Below, one piece after another: positions 1 to 13,948 of a DNA stretch of 64,000 bases. A program made the translations under genes and the position numbers. The DNA comes from Gymnogyps californianus (lineage: Eukaryota > Chordata > Aves > Accipitriformes > Cathartidae), in assembly GCF_018139145.2 (NCBI RefSeq), contig NC_059477.1:44879600-44943599 (forward strand), in the 5' to 3' direction. The notes below the pieces were generated by a model. That model did no database searches. It had not been told where the DNA came from and worked only from the letters and a program-made list of their open reading frames with translations. Each line of letters starts with the position of its first letter. Positions within the stretch are counted from its first letter, which is position 1.

Positions 1-193
1 CCTCCCTCGTTTAGTTTTCTTTCTACGGCTCCTTTTTTCGCATTTGCTGTTTTTAAAAATATTTCTTGTCTTTCCTTACTGACCTCGTTTTGAAAATTTT
101 CTTGCTACGTCTCCGTTTCCGTTCGCTGTCCCTACGTTTTAATTTTTCCCTTTCTTTCCCTGACCCCCCTCACTTTTTACAAGTTTTCTTTCT

Positions 194-2941
194 ATGCCTA
201 CTTTTATCCCCTTTGCTGGGTTTTTTAGAATTCTTCCTGGTGCTTCCTTAGTGCCCTCACTTTTTAAATTTTCTTTCTGCATCTCCGTTACAGTTGGCTG
301 TCCCTACGTTTTAATTTTTCCTTTTTTTCCCAAATGCCTATTGCTTTTAAATTTCTTTCTATGCCGACTTTTAGTCCCTTTGCTGGTTTTGTAGAACTAT
401 TCTTGGTGTTTCCGTAGTGTCCTTGCTGCTTAAGTTCTCTTTCTACCTCTCCGTTGTAGTTCACGGTCCCTATGTTTTAATTTTTTCCTTATTTCCTTAA
501 TCACCGTTGCTTTTAAAATGTTCCGTCGACTTTTATCCCGTTTGCAGTCTTTAGTTGTCTGCCTTTAGTTTTGACTTATTTTTTGTCTTTCCTTAGCGCC
601 CTCGCTTTTTAGATGTTGTTTTCTACGGCTCGTTTTAGTTCGCTGTCCCTATTTTTATTTTTGCCCTTTACTTTCTTAATCCCCGTCGCTTTTTAAACAT
701 TCTTTCTTTGCCTGCTTTTTTCCCCTTCACTGGCTTTTACAAATTATTTCTTCTCTGGCTTCTTTGCCATCACTGTTTAGACTTTCTTGCTACGTCTCCG
801 TTTTCATTCGTTGTCCCTACGTTTTAATTTTTCCCTTTCTTTCCCTGACCCCCCTCACTTTTACATTTTCTTTCTATGCCTACTTTTATCCCCTTTGCTG
901 GGTTTTTTAGAATTATTCCTGGTGCTTCCTTAGTGCCCTCACTTTTTAAATTTTCTTTCTGCATCTCCGTTACAGTTGGCTGTCCCTACGTTTTAATTTT
1001 TCCCTTTTGTTTCCCAAATGCCTATTGCTTTTTAAATCTTCTTTCTATGCCGACTTTTAGTCCCTTTGCTGGTTTTGTAGAACTATTCCTGGTGTTTCCG
1101 TAGTGCCCTTGCTGCTTAAGTTCTCTTTCTACCTCTCCGTTGTAGTTCACGGTCCCTATGTTTTAATTTTTGCCTTATTTCCTTAATCACCGTTGCTTTT
1201 AAAATGTTCCGTCGACTTTTATCCCGTTTGCAGTCTTTAGTTGTCTGCCTTTAGTTTTGACTTATTTTTTGTCTTTCCTTAGCGCCCTCGCTTTTTAGAT
1301 GTTGTTTTCTACGGCTGCGTTTTAGTTCGCTGTCCCTATTTTGCTATTTTTGCCCTTTACTTTCTTAATCCCCGTCGCTTTTTAAACATTCTTTCTTTGC
1401 CTGCTTTTTTCCCCTTCACTGGCTTTTACAAATTATTTCTTCTCTGGCTTCTTTGCCATCACTGTTTAGACTTTCTTGCTACGTCTCCGTTTTCATTCGT
1501 TGTCCCTACGTTTTAATTTTTCCCTTTCTATCCCTGACCCCCCTCACTTTTTACATTTTCTTTCTATGCCTACTTTTATCCCCTTTGCTGGGTTTTTTAG
1601 AATTATTCCTGGTGCTTCCTTAGTGCCCTCACTTTTTAAATTTTCTTTCTGCATCTCCGTTACAGTTGGCTGTCCCTACGTTTTAATTTTTCCCTTTTGT
1701 TTCCCAAATGCCTATTGCTTTTTAAATCCTCTTTCTATGCCGACTTTTAGTCCCTTTGCTGGTTTTGTAGAACTATTCCTGGTGTTTCCGTAGTGCCCTT
1801 GCTGCTTAAGTTCTCTTTCTACCTCTCCGTTGTAGTTCACGGTCCCTATGTTTTAATTTTTTCCTTATTTCCTTAATCACCGTTGCTTTTAAAATGTTCC
1901 GTCGACTTTTATCCCGTTTGCAGTCTTTAGTTGTCTGCCTTTAGTTTTGACTTATTTTTTGTCTTTCCTTAGCGCCCTCGCTTTTTAGATGTTGTTTTCT
2001 ACGGCTGCGTTTTAGTTCGCTGTCCCTATTTGCTATTTTTGCCCTTTACTTTCTTAATCCCCGTCGCTTTTTAAACATTCTTTCTTTGCCTGCTTTTTTC
2101 CCCTTCACTGGCTTTTACAAATTATTTCTTCTCTGGCTTCTTTGCCATCACTGTTTAGACTTTCTTGCTACGTCTCCGTTTTCATTCGTTGTCCCTACGT
2201 TTTAATTTTTCCCTTTCTATCCCTGACCCCCCTCACTTTTTACATTTTCTTTCTATGCCTACTTTTATCCCCTTTGCTGGGTTTTTTAGAATTATTCCTG
2301 GTGCTTCCTTAGTGCCCTCACTTTTTAAATTTTCTTTCTGCATCTCCGTTACAGTTGGCTGTCCCTACGTTTTAATTTTTCCTTTTGTTTCCCAAATGCC
2401 TATTGCTTTTTAAATCCTCTTTCTATGCCGACTTTTAGTCCCTTTGCTGGTTTTGTAGAACTATTCCTGGTGTTTCCGTAGTGCCCTTGCTGCTTAAGTT
2501 CTCTTTCTACCTCTCCGTTGTAGTTCACGGTCCCTATTTTGTAATTTTTTCCTTATTTCCTTAATCACCGTTGCTTTTAAAATGTTCCGTCGACTTTTAT
2601 CCCGTTTGCAGTCTTTAGTTGTCTGCCTTTAGTTTTGACTTATTTTTTGTCTTTCCTTAGCGCCCTCGCTTTTTAGATGTTGTTTTCTACGGCTGCGTTT
2701 TAGTTCGCTGTCCCTATTTGCTATTTTTGCCCTTTACTTTCTTAATCCCCGTCGCTTTTTAAACATTCTTTCTTTGCCTGCTTTTTTCCCCTTCACTGGC
2801 TTTTACAAATTATTTCTTCTCTGGCTTCTTTGCCATCACTGTTTAGACTTTCTTGCTACGTCTCCGTTTTCATTCGTTGTCCCTACGTTTTAATTTTTCC
2901 CTTTCTATCCCTGACCCCCCTCACTTTTTACATTTTCTTTC
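194..2941. repeat. Block of four 4-mer units (~689 bp each)
   Basis: Four consecutive units contain the shared three-monomer core and then one tail monomer marked by CTTTGCCTGCTTTTTTCCCC and TTCACTGGCTTTTACAAA. The first unit is slightly short (~682 bp). Positions 1-193 are the end of a preceding 7-mer unit, matching about 3,953-4,144. Confidence 0.88.
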
Positions 2942-5347
2942 TATGCCTACTTTTATCCCCTTTGCTGGGTTTTTTAGAATTATTCCTGGTGCTTCCTTAG
3001 TGCCCTCACTTTTTAAATTTTCTTTCTGCATCTCCGTTACAGTTGGCTGTCCCTACGTTTTAATTTTTCCCTTTTGTTTCCCAAATGCCTATTGCTTTTT
3101 AAATCCTCTTTCTATGCCGACTTTTAGTCCCTTTGCTGGTTTTGTAGAACTATTCCTGGTGTTTCCGTAGTGCCCTTGCTGCTTAAGTTCTCTTTCTACC
3201 TCTCCGTTGTAGTTCACGGTCCCTATGTTTTAATTTTTTCCTTATTTCCTTAATCACCGTTGCTTTTAAAATGTTCCGTCGACTTTTATCCCGTTTGCAG
3301 TCTTTAGTTGTCTGCCTTTAGTTTTGACTTATTTTTTGTCTTTCCTTAGCGCCCTCGCTTTTTAGATGTTGTTTTCTACGGCTCCGTTTTAGTTCGCTGT
3401 CCCTATTTTGTCATTCTTTCCTTTATTTCCCTAATGCCTATTGCTTTTTCAAAGATTGTTTCTATGCCTACTTTGATTCCCTTTGCTGGTTTTTGTGATT
3501 CTTTCTTGTCTTTCCTTAGCGCCGCCGCTGTTTTAAATTTTCTTTCTACATCTCTTCTAGTTCGCTGACCCTCTGTCATAATTTTTTCCTTTATTTCCCT
3601 AATACTCATCGCTTTTGAAATGTTCTTTCCATGTCTCCTTTTATTCCCTTTGCTGTTGTTTTAGAATTAGTACTTGGTTTTCCGTAGTGCCATCGTTTTT
3701 AAATTCTCTTCCTACGTCTCCGTTTTAGTTCACCGTCACTGGCTTTTCATTTTTTCCCTATTTCCTGAATCATCGGTGCTTTTAAGATTTTCTGTCTGCT
3801 TTTCCCCCGTTTGCTGGCTTTATTGCACTGTCTTTAGTTTTTTAATTATTTCTTGTCTTTCTTTAGTCCCCTCGCGTTTCAAATTTTGTGCCTACATCTC
3901 TTTTGGTTTGCTGTCCCTATATATTAAGTTTTCCCTTTATTTCCCTAAAACTCCTCCCTCGTTTAGTTTTCTTTCTACGGCTCCTTTTTTCGCATTTGCT
4001 GTTTTTAAAAATATTTCTTGTCTTTCCTTACTGACCTCGTTTTGAAAATTTTCTTGCTACGTCTCCGTTTCCGTTCGCTGTCCCTACGTTTTAATTTTTC
4101 CCTTTCTTTCCCTGACCCCCCTCACTTTTTAAAGTTTTCTTTCTATGCCTACTTTTATCCCCTTTGCTGGGTTTTTTAGAATTCTTCCTGGTGCTTCCTT
4201 AGTGCCCTCACTTTTTAAATTTTCTTTCTGCATCTCCGTTACAGTTGGCTGTCCCTACGTTTTAATTTTTCCCTTTTGTTTCCCAAATGCCTATTGCTTT
4301 TTAAATCTTCTTTCTATGCCGACTTTTAGTCCCTTTGCTGGTTTTGTAGAACTATTCCTGGTGTTTCCGTAGTGCCCTTGCTGCTTAAGTTCTCTTTCTA
4401 CCTCTCCGTTGTAGTTCACGGTCCCTATGTTTTAATTTTTTCCTTATTTCCTTAATCACCGTTGCTTTTAAAATGTTCCGTCGACTTTTATCCCGTTTGC
4501 AGTCTTTAGTTGTCTGCCTTTAGTTTTGACTTATTTTTTGTCTTTCCTTAGCGCCCTCGCTTTTTCGAGGTTGTTTTCTACGGCTCCGTTTTAGTTCGCT
4601 GTCCCTATTTTGTGATTCTTTCCTTCATTTCCCTAATGCCTATTGCTTTTTCAAAGATTGTTTCTATGCCTACTTTGATTCCCTTTGCTGGTTTGTTGTG
4701 ATTCTTTCTTGTCTTTCCTTAGCGCCGCCGCTGTTTTAAATTTTCTTTCTACATCTCTTCTAGTTCGCTGACCCTCTGTCATAATTTTTTCCTTTATTTC
4801 CCTAATACTCATCGCTTTTGAAATGTTCTTTCCATGTCTCCTTTTATTCCCTTTGCTGTTGTTTTAGAATTAGTACTTGGTTTTCCGTAGTGCCATCGTT
4901 TTTAAATTCTCTTCCTACGTCTCCGTTTCAGTTCACCGTCACTGGCTTTTAATTTTTTCCCTATTTCCTGAATCATCGGTGCTTTTAAGATTTTCTGTCT
5001 GCTTTTCCCCCGTTTGCTGGCTTTATTGCACTGTCTTTAGTTTTTTAATTATTTCTTGTCTTTCTTTAGTCCCCTCGCTTTTCAAATTTTGTGCCTACAT
5101 CTCTTTTGGTTTGCTGTCCCTATATTTTAAGTTTTCCCTTTATTTCCCTAAAACTCCTCCCTCGTTTAGTTTTCTTTCTACGGCTCCTTTTTTCGCATTT
5201 GCTGTTTTTAAAAAATATTTCTTGTCTTTCCTTACTGACCTCGTTTTGAAAATTTTCTTGCTACGTCTCCGTTTTCGTTCGTTGTCCCTACGTTTTAATT
5301 TTTCCCTTTCTTTCCCTGACCCCCCTCACTTTTTACATTTTCTTTCT
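2942..5347. repeat. Pair of 7-mer units (~1,203 bp each)
   Basis: Two consecutive long units have a four-monomer tail absent from the 4-mer. Tail markers are CAAAGATTGTTTCTATGCC, TCTTTCCATGTCTCC, TTTCTGTCTGCTTTTCCCCC and TTTCTACGGCTCCTTTTTTC. The first unit is the L subtype (GTTTTAGTTCACCGTCACTGG then CTTTTCAT) and the second the S subtype (GTTTCAGTTC then CTTTTAAT). Confidence 0.88.
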
Positions 5348-8300
5348 ATGCCTACTTTTATCCCCTTTGCTGGGTTTTTTAGAATTATTCCTGGTGCTTC
5401 CTTAGTGCCCTCACTTTTTAAATTTTCTTTCTGCATCTCCGTTACAGTTGGCTGTCCCTACGTTTTAATTTTTCCCTTTTGTTTCCCAAATGCCTATTGC
5501 TTTTTAAATCCTCTTTCTATGCCGACTTTTAGTCCCTTTGCTGGTTTTGTAGAACTATTCCTGGTGTTTCCGTAGTGCCCTTGCTGCTTAAGTTCTCTTT
5601 CTACCTCTCCGTTGTAGTTCACGGTCCCTATGTTTTAATTTTTTCCTTATTTCCTTAATCACCGTTGCTTTTAAAATGTTCCGTCGACTTTTATCCCGTT
5701 TGCAGTCTTTAGTTGTCTGCCTTTAGTTTTGACTTATTTTTTGTCTTTCCTTAGCGCCCTCGCTTTTTAGATGTTGTTTTCTACGGCTGCGTTTTAGTTC
5801 GCTGTCCCTATTTGCTATTTTTGCCCTTTACTTTCTTAATCCCCGTCGCTTTTTAAACATTCTTTCTTTGCCTGCTTTTTTCCCCTTCACTGGCTTTTAC
5901 AAATTATTTCTTCTCTGGCTTCTTTGCCATCACTGTTTAGACTTTCTTGCTACGTCTCCGTTTTCATTCGTTGTCCCTACGTTTTAATTTTTCCCTTTCT
6001 ATCCCTGACCCCCCTCACTTTTTACATTTTCTTTCTATGCCTACTTTTATCCCCTTTGGTGGTTTTTTAGAATTATTCCTGGTGCTTCCTTAGTGCCCTC
6101 ACTTTTTAAATTTTCTTTCTGCATCTCCGTTACAGTTGGCTGTCCCTACGTTTTAATTTTTCCCTTTTGTTTCCCAAATGCCTATTGCTTTTTAAATCCT
6201 CTTTCTATGCCGACTTTTAGTCCCTTTGCTGGTTTTGTAGAACTATTCCTGGTGTTTCCGTAGTGCCCTTGCTGCTTAAGTTCTCTTTCTACCTCTCCGT
6301 TGTAGTTCACGGTCCCTATGTTTTAATTTTTGCCTTATTTCCTTAATCACCGTTGCTTTTAAAATGTTCCGTCGACTTTTATCCCGTTTGCAGTCTTTAG
6401 TTGTCTGCCTTTAGTTTTGACTTATTTTTTGTCTTTCCTTAGCGCCCTCGCTTTTTAGATATGTTTTTCTACGGTTCCGTTTTAGTTCGCTGTCCCTATT
6501 TGCTATTTTTGCCCTTTACTTTCTTAATCCCCGTCGCTTTTTAAACATTCTTTCTTTGCCTGCTTTTTTCCCCTTCACTGGCTTTTACAAATTATTTCTT
6601 CTCTGGCTTCTTTGCCATCACTGTTTAGACTTTCTTGCTACGTCTCCGTTTTCATTCGTTGTCCCTACGTTTTAATTTTTCCCTTTCTATCCCTGACCCC
6701 CTCACTTTTTACATTTTCTTTCTATGCCTACTTTTATCCCCTTTGCTGGGTTTTTTAGAATTATTCCTGGTGCTTCCTTAGTGCCCTCACTTTTTAAATT
6801 TTCTTTCTGCATCTCCGTTACAGTTGGCTGTCCCTACGTTTTAATTTTTCCCTTTTGTTTCCCAAATGCCTATTGCTTTTTAAATCCTCTTTCTATGCCG
6901 ACTTTTAGTCCCTTTGCTGGTTTTGTAGAACTATTCCTGGTGTTTCCGTAGTGCCCTTGCTGCTTAAGTTCTCTTTCTACCTCTCCGTTGTAGTTCACGG
7001 TCCCTATGTTTTAATTTTTTCCTTATTTCCTTAATCACCGTTGCTTTTAAAATGTTCCGTCGACTTTTATCCCGTTTGCAGTCTTTAGTTGTCTGCCTTT
7101 AGTTTTGACTTATTTTTTGTCTTTCCTTAGCGCCCTCGCTTTTTAGATGTTGTTTTCTACGGCTGCGTTTTAGTTCGCTGTCCCTATTTGCTATTTTTGC
7201 CCTTTACTTTCTTAATCCCCGTCGCTTTTTAAACATTCTTTCTTTGCCTGCTTTTTTCCCCTTCACTGGCTTTTACAAATTATTTCTTCTCTGGCTTCTT
7301 TGCCATCACTGTTTAGACTTTCTTGCTACGTCTCCGTTTTCATTCGTTGTCCCTACGTTTTAATTTTTCCCTTTCTATCCCTGACCCCCTCACTTTTTAC
7401 ATTTTCTTTCTATGCCTACTTTTATCCCCTTTGGTGGTTTTTTTAGAATTATTCCTGGTGCTTCCTTAGTGCCCTCACTTTTTAAATTTTCTTTCTGCAT
7501 CTCCGTTACAGTTGGCTGTCCCTACGTTTTAATTTTTCCCTTTTGTTTCCCAAATGCCTATTGCTTTTTAAATCTTCTTTCTATGCCGACTTTTAGTCCC
7601 TTTGCTGGTTTTGTAGAACTATTCCTGGTGTTTCCGTAGTGCCCTTGCTGCTTAAGTTCTCTTTCTACCTCTCCGTTGTAGTTCACGGTCCCTATGTTTT
7701 AATTTTTGCCTTATTTCCTTAATCACCGTTGCTTTTAAAATGTTCCGTCGACTTTTATCCCGTTTGCAGTCTTTAGTTGTCTGCCTTTAGTTTTGACTTA
7801 TTTTTTGTCTTTCCTTAGCGCCCTCGCTTTTTAGATGTTGTTTTCTACGGCTGCGTTTTAGTTCGCTGTCCCTATTTGCTATTTTTGCCCTTTACTTTCT
7901 TAATCCCCGTCGCTTTTTAAACATTCTTTCTTTGCCTGCTTTTTTCCCCTTCACTGGCTTTTACAAATTATTTCTTCTCTGGCTTCTTTGCCATCACTGT
8001 TTAGACTTTCTTGCTACGTCTCCGTTTTCATTCGTTGTCCCTACGTTTTAATTTTTCCCTTTCTATCCCTGACCCCCCTCACTTTTTACATTTTCTTTCT
8101 ATGCCTACTTTTATCCCCTTTGCTGGGTTTTTTAGAATTATTCCTGGTGCTTCCTTAGTGCCCTCACTTTTTAAATTTTCTTTCTGCATCTCCGTTACAG
8201 TTGGCTGTCCCTACGTTTTAATTTTTCCCTTTTGTTTCCCAAATGCCTATTGCTTTTTAAATCCTCTTTCTATGCCGACTTTTAGTCCCTTTGCTGGTTT

Positions 8301-9479
8301 TGTAGAACTATTCCTGGTGTTTCCATAGTGCCCTTGCTGCTTAAGTTCTCTTTCTACCTCTCCGTTGTAGTTCACGGTCCCTATGTTTTAATTTTTTCCT
8401 TATTTCCTTAATCACCGTTGCTTTTAAAATGTTCCGTCGACTTTTATCCCGTTTGCAGTCTTTAGTTGTCTGCCTTTAGTTTTGACTTATTTTTTGTCTT
8501 TCCTTAGCGCCCTCGCTTTTTAGATGTTGTTTTCTACGGCTGCGTTTTAGTTCACTGTCCCTATTTGCTATTTTTGCCCTTTACTTTCTTAATCCCCGTC
8601 GCTTTTTAAACATTCTTTCTTTGCCTGCTTTTTTTCCCCTTCACTGGCTTTTACAAATTATTTCTTCTCTGGCTTCTTTGCCATCACTGTTTAGACTTTC
8701 TTGCTACGTCTCCGTTTTCATTCGTTGTCCCTACGTTTTAATTTTTCCCTTTCTATCCCTGACCCCCCTCACTTTTTACATTTTCTTTCTATGCCTACTT
8801 TTATCCCCTTTGCTGGGTTTTTTAGAATTATTCCTGGTGCTTCCTTAGTGCCCTCACTTTTTAAATTTTCTTTCTGCATCTCCGTTACAGTTGGCTGTCC
8901 CTACGTTTTAATTTTTCCCTTTTGTTTCCCAAATGCCTATTGCTTTTTAAATCCTCTTTCTATGCCGACTTTTAGTCCCTTTGCTGGTTTTGTAGAACTA
9001 TTCCTGGTGTTTCCGTAGTGCCCTTGCTGCTTAAGTTCTCTTTCTACCTCTCCGTTGTAGTTCACGGTCCCTATTTTGTAATTTTTTCCTTATTTCCTTA
9101 ATCACCGTTGCTTTTAAAATGTTCCGTCGACTTTTATCCCGTTTGCAGTCTTTAGTTGTCTGCCTTTAGTTTTGACTTATTTTTTGTCTTTCCTTAGCGC
9201 CCTCGCTTTTTAGATGTTGTTTTCTACGGCTGCGTTTTAGTTCGCTGTCCCTATTTGCTATTTTTGCCCTTTACTTTCTTAATCCCCGTCGCTTTTTAAA
9301 CATTCTTTCTTTGCCTGCTTTTTTCCCCTTCACTGGCTTTTACAAATTATTTCTTCTCTGGCTTCTTTGCCATCACTGTTTAGACTTTCTTGCTACGTCT
9401 CCGTTTTCATTCGTTGTCCCTACGTTTTAATTTTTCCCTTTCTATCCCTGACCCCCCTCACTTTTTACATTTTCTTTCT
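5348..9479. repeat. Block of six 4-mer units
   Basis: Six consecutive ~689-bp units follow one another. Two of them (starting about 6,037 and 7,412) carry a CTTTGGTGG variant where the others have CTTTGCTGGG, so subfamilies can be followed along the array. Confidence 0.88.
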
Positions 9480-11886
9480 ATGCCTACTTTTATCCCCTTT
9501 GCTGGGTTTTTTAGAATTATTCCTGGTGCTTCCTTAGTGCCCTCACTTTTTAAATTTTCTTTCTGCATCTCCGTTACAGTTGGCTGTCCCTACGTTTTAA
9601 TTTTTCCCTTTTGTTTCCCAAATGCCTATTGCTTTTTAAATCCTCTTTCTATGCCGACTTTTAGTCCCTTTGCTGGTTTTGTAGAACTATTCCTGGTGTT
9701 TCCGTAGTGCCCTTGCTGCTTAAGTTCTCTTTCTACCTCTCCGTTGTAGTTCACGGTCCCTATGTTTTAATTTTTGCCTTATTTCCTTAATCACCGTTGC
9801 TTTTAAAATGTTCCGTCGACTTTTATCCCGTTTGCAGTCTTTAGTTGTCTGCCTTTAGTTTTGACTTATTTTTTGTCTTTCCTTAGCGCCCTCGCTTTTT
9901 AGATGTTGTTTTCTACGGCTCCGTTTTAGTTCGCTGTCCCTATTTTGTCATTCTTTCCTTTATTTCCCTAATGCCTATTGCTTTTTCAAAGATTGTTTCT
10001 ATGCCTACTTTGATTCCCTTTGCTGGTTTGTTGTGATTCTTTCTTGTCTTTCCTTAGCGCCGCCGCTGTTTTAAATTTTCTTTCTACATCTCTTCTAGTT
10101 CGCTGACCCTCTGTCATAATTTTTTCCTTTATTTCCCTAATACTCATCGCTTTTGAAATGTTCTTTCCATGTCTCCTTTTATTCCCTTTGCTGTTGTTTT
10201 AGAATTAGTACTTGGTTTTCCGTAGTGCCATCGTTTTTAAATTCTCTTCCTACGTCTCCGTTTTAGTTCACCGTCACTGGCTTTTCATTTTTTCCCTATT
10301 TCCTGAATCATCGGTGCTTTTAAGATTTTCTGTCTGCTTTTCCCCCGTTTGCTGGCTTTATTGCACTGTCTTTAGTTTTTTAATTATTTCTTGTCTTTCT
10401 TTAGTCCCCTCGCGTTTCAAATTTTGTGCCTACATCTCTTTTGGTTTGCTGTCCCTATATATTAAGTTTTCCCTTTATTTCCCTAAAACTCCTCCCTCGT
10501 TTAGTTTTCTTTCTACGGCTCCTTTTTTCGCATTTGCTGTTTTTAAAAAATATTTCTTGTCTTTCCTTACTGACCTCGTTTTGAAAATTTTCTTGCTACG
10601 TCTCCGTTTCCGTTCGCTGTCCCTACGTTTTAATTTTTCCCTTTCTTTCCCTGACCCCCCTCACTTTTTAAAGTTTTCTTTCTATGCCTACTTTTATCCC
10701 CTTTGCTGGGTTTTTTAGAATTCTTCCTGGTGCTTCCTTAGTGCCCTCACTTTTTAAATTTTCTTTCTGCATCTCCGTTACAGTTGGCTGTCCCTACGTT
10801 TTAATTTTTCCCTTTTGTTTCCCAAATGCCTATTGCTTTTTAAATCTTCTTTCTATGCCGACTTTTAGTCCCTTTGCTGGTTTTGTAGAACTATTCCTGG
10901 TGTTTCCGTAGTGCCCTTGCTGCTTAAGTTCTCTTTCTACCTCTCCGTTGTAGTTCACGGTCCCTATGTTTTAATTTTTTCCTTATTTCCTTAATCACCG
11001 TTGCTTTTAAAATGTTCCGTCGACTTTTATCCCGTTTGCAGTCTTTAGTTGTCTGCCTTTAGTTTTGACTTATTTTTTGTCTTTCCTTAGCGCCCTCGCT
11101 TTTTCGAGGTTGTTTTCTACGGCTCCGTTTTAGTTCGCTGTCCCTATTTTGTGATTCTTTCCTTCATTTCCCTAATGCCTATTGCTTTTTCAAAGATTGT
11201 TTCTATGCCTACTTTGATTCCCTTTGCTGGTTTGTTGTGATTCTTTCTTGTCTTTCCTTAGCGCCGCCGCTGTTTTAAATTTTCTTTCTACATCTCTTCT
11301 AGTTCGCTGACCCTCTGTCATAATTTTTTCCTTTATTTCCCTAATACTCATCGCTTTTGAAATGTTCTTTCCATGTCTCCTTTTATTCCCTTTGCTGTTG
11401 TTTTAGAATTAGTACTTGGTTTTCCGTAGTGCCATCGTTTTTAAATTCTCTTCCTACGTCTCCGTTTCAGTTCACCGTCACTGGCTTTTAATTTTTTCCC
11501 TATTTCCTGAATCATCGGTGCTTTTAAGATTTTCTGTCTGCTTTTCCCCCGTTTGCTGGCTTTATTGCACTGTCTTTAGTTTTTTAATTATTTCTTGTCT
11601 TTCTTTAGTCCCCTCGCTTTTCAAATTTTGTGCCTACATCTCTTTTGGTTTGCTGTCCCTATATTTTAAGTTTTCCCTTTATTTCCCTAAAACTCCTCCC
11701 TCGTTTAGTTTTCTTTCTACGGCTCCTTTTTTCGCATTTGCTGTTCTTAAAAAATATTTCTTGTCTTTCCTTACTGACCTCGTTTTGAAAATTTTCTTGC
11801 TACGTCTCCGTTTTCATTCGTTGTCCCTACGTTTTAATTTTTCCCTTTCTATCCCTGACCCCCCTCACTTTTTACATTTTCTTTCT
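9480..11886. repeat. Second pair of 7-mer units (L then S)
   Basis: Two 7-mer units show the same L-then-S order as the pair at 2,942-5,347. The repeated segment therefore includes a dimer of 7-mers followed by a block of 4-mers. Confidence 0.87.
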
Positions 11887-13948
11887 ATGCCTACTTTTAT
11901 CCCCTTTGCTGGGTTTTTTAGAATTATTCCTGGTGCTTCCTTAGTGCCCTCACTTTTTAAATTTTCTTTCTGCATCTCCGTTACAGTTGGCTGTCCCTAC
12001 GTTTTAATTTTTCCCTTTTGTTTCCCAAATGCCTATTGCTTTTTAAATCCTCTTTCTATGCCGACTTTTAGTCCCTTTGCTGGTTTTGTAGAACTATTCC
12101 TGGTGTTTCCGTAGTGCCCTTGCTGCTTAAGTTCTCTTTCTACCTCTCCGTTGTAGTTCACGGTCCCTATGTTTTAATTTTTTCCTTATTTCCTTAATCA
12201 CCGTTGCTTTTAAAATGTTCCGTCGACTTTTATCCCGTTTGCAGTCTTTAGTTGTCTGCCTTTAGTTTTGACTTATTTTTTGTCTTTCCTTAGCGCCCTC
12301 GCTTTTTAGATGTTGTTTTCTACGGCTGCGTTTTAGTTCGCTGTCCCTATTTGCTATTTTTGCCCTTTACTTTCTTAATCCCCGTCGCTTTTTAAACATT
12401 CTTTCTTTGCCTGCTTTTTTCCCCTTCACTGGCTTTTACAAATTATTTCTTCTCTGGCTTCTTTGCCATCACTGTTTAGACTTTCTTGCTACGTCTCCGT
12501 TTTCATTCGTTGTCCCTACGTTTTAATTTTTCCCTTTCTATCCCTGACCCCCTCACTTTTTACATTTTCTTTCTATGCCTACTTTTATCCCCTTTGGTGG
12601 TTTTTTTAGAATTATTCCTGGTGCTTCCTTAGTGCCCTCACTTTTTAAATTTTCTTTCTGCATCTCCGTTACAGTTGGCTGTCCCTACGTTTTAATTTTT
12701 CCCTTTTGTTTCCCAAATGCCTATTGCTTTTTAAATCCTCTTTCTATGCCGACTTTTAGTCCCTTTGCTGGTTTTGTAGAACTATTCCTGGTGTTTCCGT
12801 AGTGCCCTTGCTGCTTAAGTTCTCTTTCTACCTCTCCGTTGTAGTTCACGGTCCCTATGTTTTAATTTTTGCCTTATTTCCTTAATCACCGTTGCTTTTA
12901 AAATGTTCCGTCGACTTTTATCCCGTTTGCAGTCTTTAGTTGTCTGCCTTTAGTTTTGACTTATTTTTTGTCTTTCCTTAGCGCCCTCGCTTTTTAGATA
13001 CTGTTTTCTACGGTTCCGTTTTAGTTCGCTGTCCCTATTTGCTATTTTTGCCCTTTACTTTCTTAATCCCCGTCGCTTTTTAAACATTCTTTCTTTGCCT
13101 GCTTTTTTCCCCTTCACTGGCTTTTACAAATTATTTCTTCTCTGGCTTCTTTGCCATCACTGTTTAGACTTTCTTGCTACGTCTCCGTTTTCATTCGTTG
13201 TCCCTACGTTTAATTTTTCCCTTTCTATCCCTGACCCCCTCACTTTTTACATTTTCTTTCTATGCCTACTTTTATCCCCTTTGCTGGGTTTTTTAGAATT
13301 ATTCCTGGTGCTTCCTTAGTGCCCTCACTTTTTAAATTTTCTTTCTGCATCTCCGTTACAGTTGGCTGTCCCTACGTTTTAATTTTTCCCTTTGTTTCCC
13401 AAATGCCTATTGCTTTTTAAATCCTCTTTCTATGCCGACTTTTAGTCCCTTTGCTGGTTTTGTAGAACTATTCCTGGTGTTTCCGTAGTGCCCTTGCTGC
13501 TTAAGTTCTCTTTCTACCTCTCCGTTGTAGTTCACGGTCCCTATGTTTTAATTTTTTCCTTATTTCCTTAATCACCGTTGCTTTTAAAATGTTCCGTCGA
13601 CTTTTATCCCGTTTGCAGTCTTTAGTTGTCTGCCTTTAGTTTTGACTTATTTTTTGTCTTTCCTTAGCGCCCTCGCTTTTTAGATGTTGTTTTCTACGGC
13701 TGCGTTTTAGTTCGCTGTCCCTATTTGCTATTTTTTGCCCTTTACTTTCTTAATCCCCGTCGCTTTTTAAACATTCTTTCTTTGCCTGCTTTTTTCCCTT
13801 CACTGGCTTTTACAAATTATTTCTTCTCTGGCTTCTTTGCCATCACTGTTTAGACTTTCTTGCTACGTCTCCGTTTTCATTCGTTGTCCCTACGTTTTAA
13901 TTTTTCCCTTTCTATCCCTGACCCCCTCACTTTTTACATTTTCTTTCT
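11887..13948. repeat. Block of three 4-mer units
   Basis: Three consecutive units have starts near 11,887, 12,575 and 13,261, with small one-base indels relative to the other 4-mer blocks. The first and third of the next starts (12,575 and 13,949) carry the GGTGG variant. Confidence 0.87.

Noticed and set aside
4877..5575. Recurring open frames up to 232 codons in the satellite, rich in Phe, Ser and Leu
   Set aside because: They repeat with every unit, change length with one-base indels between units, start in different monomers, and reflect low purine content. They carry no signal of a gene.
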